Source of the DNA: CAYOVG01 sp964407285
Lineage (GTDB): Bacteria > Desulfobacterota > Syntrophobacteria > Syntrophobacterales > Syntrophobacteraceae
DNA: 10,510 nt
NCBI GenBank assembly: GCA_964407285.1
Contig: CAYOVG010000260.1
Span: 1-10,510, forward strand
Direction of reading: 5' to 3'
In this document: piece after piece, positions 6,343 to 10,510 of the stretch
How the letters are laid out: each line of letters starts with the position of its first letter
Numbering within the stretch: the stretch's first letter is position 1
Position numbers and translations under genes: made by a program
The notes under the pieces: generated by a model
What the model was told of the DNA's origin: nothing
What the model saw: the letters and a program-made list of their open reading frames with translations, nothing else
The model's database searches: none

Positions 6343-6627
6343 GTGAATATCAAAGCGCTTTTCATAGCGGCGGTTCTACTGTTCCTTGCGGCGGGTTCCT
6401 CGGGGTGTGTGGCCACCACCGCCTACGACAGGCCCTACGGATGGAATGATTACCACTACTCGAACCCCGGTTACGGATACTACGGGCCGGGCTTGTTCTT
6501 CAGTTTCGGCGGCTCGTATCCGCACCGGTCGTATCGCCACAAGTGGGGCTACCACAGGTGGGGCGGTCCCCGGCATCATCACTGGAACGACGGATGGAGG
6601 GGCGGCAGATACTGGCGCGGCCGTTAG
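6343..6627 (+). CDS. Small secreted or lipid-anchored Tyr/Gly/His/Arg-rich protein
   Basis: This is a 94-residue protein of unknown function. The N-terminus is a clear export signal: MNIK, a hydrophobic core (5-17), then AAGSSGC. Cys22 could be lipidated, although SSGC is a poor lipobox because the -3 residue is Ser rather than Leu. Ordinary signal peptidase cleavage is the alternative. The mature part is low in complexity and rich in Tyr, Gly, His, Trp and Arg, with GYGYYGPG (43-50), HHHW (78-81) and a very basic end. I chose GTG 6343 because GGGAG lies upstream and because translation from there gives a standard signal peptide; an in-frame TTG at 6304 would bury it. The His/aromatic content may bind metal or cell-surface polymer, which is speculative. 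It is probably monocistronic. Confidence 0.75.
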   Translation: MNIKALFIAAVLLFLAAGSSGCVATTAYDRPYGWNDYHYSNPGYGYYGPGLFFSFGGSYPHRSYRHKWGYHRWGGPRHHHWNDGWRGGRYWRGR

Positions 6628-6730
6628 GAAGCCGTCCGATGTTTCCTTCCTTGTCGTTCGTTTTCGATTGCTCGTTGCCGCGGCAGGAACTGGGATAACT
6701 AATGTCCAGCCCCGCTCTTCCGCCGGTCCT

Positions 6731-6746
6731 CACGCTCCCGAGCGTG
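6731..6746. repeat. Palindrome CACGCTC/GAGCGTG
   Basis: Perfect 7-bp inverted repeat: CACGCTC at 6731-6737, two-base spacer CC, GAGCGTG at 6740-6746. It is about 100 bases after the end of the small secreted protein gene and is not followed by a T-run. It resembles the CCCACGCTC...GAGCGTGGG type of intergenic palindrome. Confidence 0.5.
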
Positions 6747-6776
6747 GGCGTCAACGTCAGGGTTCGCAAGAGCCAA

Positions 6777-6809
6777 CGGCAAGGGCGGGGTTTCGTCCCG
6801 CCTTTGCCG
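6777..6809. repeat. 13-bp hairpin (CGGCAAGGGCGGG / CCCGCCTTTGCCG)
   Basis: The left arm is 6777-6789, the loop GTTTCGT 6790-6796, and the right arm 6797-6809, with a single G-T wobble. It is a strong stem, but the bases after it (ATACGCG) include no T-run. A repeat element or a transcript-end stabiliser is more likely than a standard terminator. Confidence 0.55.
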
Positions 6810-6821
6810 ATACGCGCCTGA

Positions 6822-6842
6822 AAGCGCGCGAGAACCGCGCTT
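6822..6842. repeat. 7-bp hairpin AAGCGCG/CGCGCTT
   Basis: Perfect arms AAGCGCG (6822-6828) and CGCGCTT (6836-6842) with a 7-nt loop CGAGAAC. It follows the previous hairpin by only 12 bases, making a cluster of three palindromes within 112 bp. Confidence 0.45.
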
Positions 6843-6938
6843 GAAGTTCTTCCTCCCCGTCTTATGCGCCTTTATGCTCTCCTCGACGGCTGTCCGTTTG
6901 CCCCTTATCCATCGCCGGTCCCCGTCCATAATCATGTA

Positions 6939-6967
6939 TTGACAAGCGGATGGAAAAGCTGAAGAAT
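6939..6967 (+). promoter_or_regulatory. Sigma-70-like promoter for the chemoreceptor gene
   Basis: A perfect -35 TTGACA at 6939-6944 is followed after exactly 17 bases by AAGAAT (6962-6967), a 4-of-6 match to TATAAT. The start would be near 6974, giving a 75-nt leader to the ATG at 7049. This supports the later ATG and argues against the in-frame ATG at 6950, which lies inside the promoter. Confidence 0.6.
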
Positions 6968-7048
6968 ACATCCGAACAGCAGCACCGCGCCGTCCTTGTT
7001 CGCCAAGATCACAACCTCACAGCGTCTTCAGAAACCAGGAGGGAATCC

Positions 7049-8695
7049 ATGCTCAACGCTAAGCTCGGCACCAGGCTAATCGGTTGCTTCTCGGTCGTAG
7101 CCCTCGTCTCCCTGATATCCGGGGGTATGGTATGGCTGCAGATTTCCGCATCCACGGAGACCAGCCATAAAACCATACTTTCCGAGAACATAAGCAAAGA
7201 ACTGTTTCAGCGTGAAATCGACCATTTGAACTGGGTTGTCAAGGTAGGAGAGTTCCAGCGTAGCGAGAACATGATCGAACTGGGGGTCGAGAAGGACGAT
7301 CACAAGTGCAACTTCGGGAAATGGTACTACAGCGACGCCAGAAAAGGGGCCGAGGAAATCATGCCGGGTATCAAGCCCCTGCTGGATAAAATGGAGGGCC
7401 CCCACAAGAAGCTCCATGAATCCGCCGAAAAACTGGAAGCTGTCTTGAGGAAGGGAAAAGAACACCGCCGGGAAGCCCTGGAGCTTTTCCAGAACGACAC
7501 CTTGAACCATCTGAAGGCCATACAGCAGATATTCGGGGAAGTCAGGATCGTTGTCGGCAAAGACAACGTGGAACTCGAGAATAGGACTAACGCCGACATG
7601 GAGCGAGCGAAGCTTTTCTCGCTCGTGGGAATGGTAGTCGGTCCGGCGCTCTCCCTGCTGCTGGGGATACTGCTGTCCGTTACCATTTCAGGCTCCTTGA
7701 GGCGAATCGCCATGGGCATCAGCGAGGGAGCGGACCAGGTTGCCGCCGCGGCCAGGGACGTGTCTTCCTCCAGCCAGGATCTCGCCCAGGGCTCGTCCCG
7801 GCAGGCTGCGGCGGTCGAGGAATCGTCGTCGTCGCTCGAGCAGATGTCGTCGATGACAAAACAAAACGCGGAAAACGCCGGCCAGGCGAACCAGTTGATG
7901 AGAAATGCGCTTCAGATGGTGGAGAAGGCGGGCGGGACCATGTCGGATCTCACCGGATCGATGAATTCCATGCAAAGCGCCAGCGAGGAAACTCAGAAAA
8001 TCATCAAGACCATCGATGAAATCGCATTCCAGACCAACCTGCTCGCGCTCAACGCCGCCGTGGAGGCCGCCCGGGCGGGGGAAGCGGGGGCCGGATTCGC
8101 CGTCGTCGCCGATGAGGTGCGAAATCTCGCCCTGAGAGCGGCGGAAGCATCGAAGAATACGGCGGCGCTCATCGAGGGGACCGTCAAGGAGGTGAGGCAG
8201 GGAGCCGAACTGGTCGAGAGGACCAACCAGGACTTCAACGAGGTTTTGTCGGGCATTCGAAGGACGAGCGAACTGGTGGACGAGATTTCCGCATCCTCAC
8301 AGGAGCAGGCCCAGGGTATCGAGCAGATCAACCGGGCCGTCTCGGAAGTGGACAGGGTAACCCAGACCAATGTGGGAAGCGCCGAAGCTTCCGCAGCCGC
8401 CGCCGAGGAAATGTCCGCGCAGGCCGAAAGCCTCAATGAGTACATCAACGAACTGAACGCGATGGTCGAAGGGGTGAAGGGAGGCTCTAAGCTTTCTTCG
8501 GCGCCCTTGGGGAGACGCATCAAGGCGACAGCCGGACAGGCGAAGCCCAACAGGCGCCCCGGAGGACAGGCTGAGAGGCCGGCCGGCCGTAGGACCGCCA
8601 TTGCGCCCAAAACGGGCGCCGCCGCGCCATCTCCCCGGAAGGGAGCGGAGGTATCGCCGGAACAGGTGATTCCCTTCGAGGACGACGACTTTTAG
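7049..8695 (+). CDS. Methyl-accepting chemotaxis protein with periplasmic CZB-type sensor
   Basis: This is a chemoreceptor of 548 residues that signals to CheA/CheW. The start at 7049 follows a perfect AGGAGG six bases upstream. Transmembrane helix 1 spans about 9-31 and helix 2 about 189-212. The loop between them contains a chemoreceptor zinc-binding (CZB) pattern: His59 (IDHLNW), Cys87 (HKCNFGKWYY), His119 and His123 (PHKKLH). These spacings resemble the His-Cys-His-His zinc site known from DgcZ. Only a few residues separate helix 2 from the coiled coil, so a full HAMP domain appears absent. The cytoplasmic coiled coil (about 224-475) has the conserved hairpin tip IAFQTNLLALNAAVEAARAG (325-344). 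A Pro/Arg/Ala-rich linker ends in IPFEDDDF. The ligand is probably zinc or a zinc-linked oxidant signal, by family analogy. Confidence 0.92.
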   Translation: MLNAKLGTRLIGCFSVVALVSLISGGMVWLQISASTETSHKTILSENISKELFQREIDHLNWVVKVGEFQRSENMIELGVEKDDHKCNFGKWYYSDARKGAEEIMPGIKPLLDKMEGPHKKLHESAEKLEAVLRKGKEHRREALELFQNDTLNHLKAIQQIFGEVRIVVGKDNVELENRTNADMERAKLFSLVGMVVGPALSLLLGILLSVTISGSLRRIAMGISEGADQVAAAARDVSSSSQDLAQGSSRQAAAVEESSSSLEQMSSMTKQNAENAGQANQLMRNALQMVEKAGGTMSDLTGSMNSMQSASEETQKIIKTIDEIAFQTNLLALNAAVEAARAGEAGAGFAVVADEVRNLALRAAEASKNTAALIEGTVKEVRQGAELVERTNQDFNEVLSGIRRTSELVDEISASSQEQAQGIEQINRAVSEVDRVTQTNVGSAEASAAAAEEMSAQAESLNEYINELNAMVEGVKGGSKLSSAPLGRRIKATAGQAKPNRRPGGQAERPAGRRTAIAPKTGAAAPSPRKGAEVSPEQVIPFEDDDF

Positions 8696-8757
8696 TCCTC
8701 GAAAAACCACATGAAGCGTTTCAGGAAAGAGAAGACCTGAACCGCGCCCGCAGGCAC

Positions 8758-9192
8758 ATGAATATGATCGAGTACTTCACAAACAAAAGTTGCGCCGTGG
8801 ACTGGGACGAAGCTGCAACCATCTTCCAACTGGCCCCTCTCGGCAAGCGCAGACGCGACCCCGATCAGTTGAAGAGGGCTTTTGAATCGAGTTACGCCGT
8901 CGTGTATGCTTTTCATTCCGGCAGGCTCATGGGATTGGGAAGGGCCCTTTGCGACGGGGAGTATCAGGCGGCCATTTACGATATCGTGCTGCTGCCGGAT
9001 TATCAAAATCAGGGTATCGGCAGGGGAATTGTGGACAGGCTCCGTGATCAGTTGCCTGTTGAAAACATTATCCTGTATTCAGTGCCGGGACGCGAGGGTT
9101 TCCACGAGAAATGCGGATTCAGACGAATGCGCACAGCCATGGCGATACTGAATCCCGTAATGTCCAACCCGGAAAGCGGCTATTTTGACTGA
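8758..9192 (+). CDS. GNAT-family N-acetyltransferase
   Basis: This is a 144-residue single-domain GNAT enzyme, predicted to transfer acetyl from acetyl-CoA to an amine. The key evidence is motif A, YDIVLLPDYQNQGIGRGIVDRL (74-95), with the CoA-pyrophosphate loop QNQGIGRG (83-90), followed by the usual C-terminal strand-loop PGREGFHEKCGFRRMRTAMA (110-129). The substrate is not predictable. Length is normal. ATG 8758 and ATG 8764 are both possible starts, and the ribosome site is weak (an AGG about 6 bases before 8758), so the start is uncertain by two codons. It lies 62 bp after the chemoreceptor stop on the same strand, so read-through cotranscription is likely. A strong hairpin follows its stop. 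Confidence 0.85.
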   Translation: MNMIEYFTNKSCAVDWDEAATIFQLAPLGKRRRDPDQLKRAFESSYAVVYAFHSGRLMGLGRALCDGEYQAAIYDIVLLPDYQNQGIGRGIVDRLRDQLPVENIILYSVPGREGFHEKCGFRRMRTAMAILNPVMSNPESGYFD

Positions 9193-9201
9193 AAGATCTT
9201 G

Positions 9202-9235
9202 TTCCCGTTCCCACACGACAGTGTGGGAACGGGAA
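9202..9235. terminator. Perfect 15-bp hairpin between convergent genes
   Basis: TTCCCGTTCCCACAC (9202-9216), loop GACA, GTGTGGGAACGGGAA (9221-9235). It begins 9 bases after the GNAT stop codon and lies between two genes that converge, so it probably ends or protects their transcripts. It lacks a U-run. Its CGTTCCCAC...GTGGGAACG core matches a widespread class of dispersed intergenic palindromes, so it may be a repeat element reused as a terminator. Confidence 0.6.
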
Positions 9236-9338
9236 GAGAGTCATTGCCGCCGCCGTCCGCTCCGAACCTGCAAAGAGGGGCGAAAGAGACGCCTTCCGCC
9301 TTCTCTCTCACTTTTTCTCATGCACCGGAGTGCTGCAT

Positions 9339-9824
9339 TTACGAACAGCAGCAACCGGATTCACAGGTGGCGCCTTCCACCGCTCCGCCGGCTTCTTCGT
9401 TGATCTCCGCGACCTCGACTTCAAACACCAGCGACCTGCCCGCCAGGGGATGGTTGAAATCGATGGTGACCGTCTCACCATTGGTCTCTTTCACGACGGC
9501 GGGGAGCATCTCGCCGGCGGGAGTCCTGAAACCCACGACCTCCCCCACCTGGGGCTGGAAATCCGGCGGAAAGTCGGAACGCGTGATGACCCGCTGCAGT
9601 CGCTCGTCCCTATCGCCATAAGCTTCGTCCGGTCCCAGCTCGATAGTTTTCTTTTCGTTGACGCCCATTCCTATGAGGGCCTTTTCCAGGCCGGGAATGA
9701 CGTCCCCCGCGCCTATATGGATCTCGATGGATTCGCACTCGTCGGTTTTGTCGAAAACATCGCCGTTTTCAAATTTGCCGGTATAGCATATCTTGACGAA
9801 ATTGCCGTCTTCTATTCTCTTCAT
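9339..9824 (-). CDS. SlyD-like FKBP-type peptidyl-prolyl isomerase
   Basis: This is a 161-residue cytoplasmic prolyl cis/trans isomerase and chaperone. The FKBP domain is split in the SlyD manner. Residues 1-70 carry VKICYTGKFENGDVFDKT and GAGDVIPGLEKALIGMGVNE (active-site-type residues Tyr14, Asp25, Val42-Ile43, Tyr69). An insert-in-flap chaperone segment covers about 71-125. The FKBP fold resumes with HPLAGRSLVFEVEVAEI (125-141). The C-terminus is short and Cys-rich, CESGCCCS (154-161), where E. coli SlyD has a long His/Cys metal-binding tail. Nickel or other metal binding is therefore possible but reduced. The start at ATG 9822-9824 has AAAGGA five bases upstream. It converges with the GNAT gene and appears to be monocistronic. 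Confidence 0.93.
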   Translation of the reverse strand: MKRIEDGNFVKICYTGKFENGDVFDKTDECESIEIHIGAGDVIPGLEKALIGMGVNEKKTIELGPDEAYGDRDERLQRVITRSDFPPDFQPQVGEVVGFRTPAGEMLPAVVKETNGETVTIDFNHPLAGRSLVFEVEVAEINEEAGGAVEGATCESGCCCS

Positions 9825-10324
9825 AACAGTCCTTTCAGATTCGATTCAGTATGCGTCCCAGACGATGCCCACGGATGCACGTTCGTCGGGATCGCGCGTG
9901 CTATTGGTCCCCTTTTCCGGTAGAGGATGTCCGACCGCTCCAGGTGTTAAGAAACAAAAGAAACGGCAAGCTCACGTATTCAATTTTACCTTAATCATCA
10001 ATAAGTTAGCCTTCAACGCCACCTTCTATTCGAAGTCGGCTCGCGCTCCTCCGCCTGAGAACTCGAGACGGCGATTGCGCGGCCGTTCGGGTGATGGTAC
10101 AAGACGGCTTTGTGCGGTTACGACTGCCGGCCGCGACGGACCTGTCAAAACGCAACAGGTCGCTGTTCCAAAGCCGTAACTACACACGCGATGTCGGCGG
10201 GATCGAAAAACAGCGGGCTGCCTGTGTGAGCTCTTCTTTTCATGATGAGGAGTATCGAAGACATGAGAGGTATGGCGCGGCCGAGCGGATGATCGATGTC
10301 CGGTTGTCGCGTTCCCGACAGGCG
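9825..10324. other. 500-bp region without a convincing gene
   Basis: The stretch lies upstream of the slyD-like gene and downstream of the minus-strand gene at the right edge. An AT-rich part at 9950-10020 probably contains the slyD-like promoter, but no pair of hexamers is good enough to name. A 7-bp inverted repeat (GACCTGT, 9-nt loop, ACAGGTC) lies at 10139-10161. Overlapping open frames on both strands show no family features or ribosome sites. Confidence 0.5.
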
Positions 10325-10510
10325 CTAATGCTTTTGCGTCGACCCGTCCAACTCTTGCAGCAACGCCTTCACGGGTCGTTCGGGAGGTCCTGAGACGGGG
10401 ACCTTCATATGCTCGACATCGCTCTTCAACAGCGCCACGCATCCCTGCCCGAGAACCTCGGGCTCCGGCCATTCCTCGAAATAACGGATACCGTGCTTTC
10501 GAAGGCGACG
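10325..10510 (-). CDS. C-terminal end of an unrecognised protein (partial)
   Basis: The last 186 bases read on the minus strand as an open frame of 61 codons ending in TAG (10325-10327), with the start beyond the right edge. The sequence is protein-like: charged and aromatic at first (KHGIRYFEEWPEPEVLGQG), then a hydrophobic CVALLK, then a polar tail ending VKALLQELDGSTQKH. Third positions are GC-rich as in the neighbouring genes. I recognise no domain. The other frames here are broken or have poor composition. No U-run terminator is visible downstream of the stop. Confidence 0.6.
   Translation of the reverse strand, partial: RRLRKHGIRYFEEWPEPEVLGQGCVALLKSDVEHMKVPVSGPPERPVKALLQELDGSTQKH

Larger units (their letters stand above)
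6628..7048. other. Non-coding region with three palindromes and a promoter
   Basis: This is a 421-bp gap before the chemoreceptor gene. Its first half holds three GC-rich hairpins (6731-6746, 6777-6809, 6822-6842). Its second half holds the sigma-70-like promoter at 6939-6967, followed by a leader of about 75 nt and the AGGAGG ribosome site (7037-7042). I found no credible gene in it. Confidence 0.7.

Noticed and set aside
6950..7048. Earlier in-frame ATG for the chemoreceptor
   Set aside because: It overlaps the TTGACA-N17-AAGAAT promoter and would place 33 polar residues before the first membrane helix. ATG 7049 has a perfect AGGAGG.
10139..10161. Inverted repeat GACCTGT/ACAGGTC as an operator or terminator
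   Set aside because: It is only 7 bp with a 9-nt loop, has no T-run and no nearby promoter, and is short enough to be chance.
10026..10472. Overlapping open frames on both strands near the right edge (also 10091-10393 on plus)
   Set aside because: They overlap the better-supported partial minus-strand gene, have no ribosome sites and have Arg-rich, low-quality translations.

Overview
The window looks like a piece of chromosome from a GC-rich, anaerobic-type Desulfobacterota (former Deltaproteobacteria). A Syntrophobacter-like relative is my best guess, and this is an inference. It rests on the gene order leuC-leuD-leuB-asd, on a leuC/leuD pair of the short, archaeal-like isopropylmalate isomerase subfamily, on a chemoreceptor with an extracytoplasmic zinc-binding (CZB) sensor and a C-terminus ending in FEDDDF, and on GC-rich third codon positions. 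There are no rRNA, tRNA, CRISPR, IS or phage genes.

Layout. Bases 1-4193 hold a minus-strand amino-acid operon read from right to left: leuC (start 4193), leuD, leuB, then asd, which runs off the left edge. LeuC/LeuD isomerise 2-isopropylmalate to 3-isopropylmalate, LeuB oxidises and decarboxylates that to 2-ketoisocaproate (the leucine precursor), and Asd makes aspartate semialdehyde for lysine, threonine, methionine and isoleucine. A compact GC hairpin followed by a U-rich run lies about 110 nt before leuC, pointing in the leuC direction, and suggests premature termination in the leader.

Bases 4580-5422 carry, divergently, a PrmA-like (ribosomal protein L11 methyltransferase family) gene. 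A minus-strand gene for a two-helix membrane protein of unknown function follows (5489-5995). Upstream of that gene lies a coding-like stretch without a normal start (to about 6294), possibly the remnant of another gene. A small secreted or lipid-anchored Tyr/Gly/His/Arg-rich protein (6343-6627, GTG start) has a good extended -10 promoter.

Bases 6628-7048 are a non-coding stretch with three GC-rich palindromes and a sigma-70-like promoter for a methyl-accepting chemotaxis protein (7049-8695). A GNAT acetyltransferase (8758-9192) comes next, then a perfect 15-bp hairpin, then a convergent SlyD-like FKBP prolyl isomerase with a Cys-rich tail (9339-9824). The last 186 bases are the C-terminal end of an unrecognised minus-strand gene that continues beyond the window.

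I found no convincing previously undescribed multi-gene system. The observations most worth checking are the Lys-Tyr pair in the coenzyme pocket of LeuB (an NADP-type signature), the leuC leader terminator, the CZB chemoreceptor that appears to lack a HAMP domain, the dispersed palindromes, and the possible gene remnant at 5899-6294.
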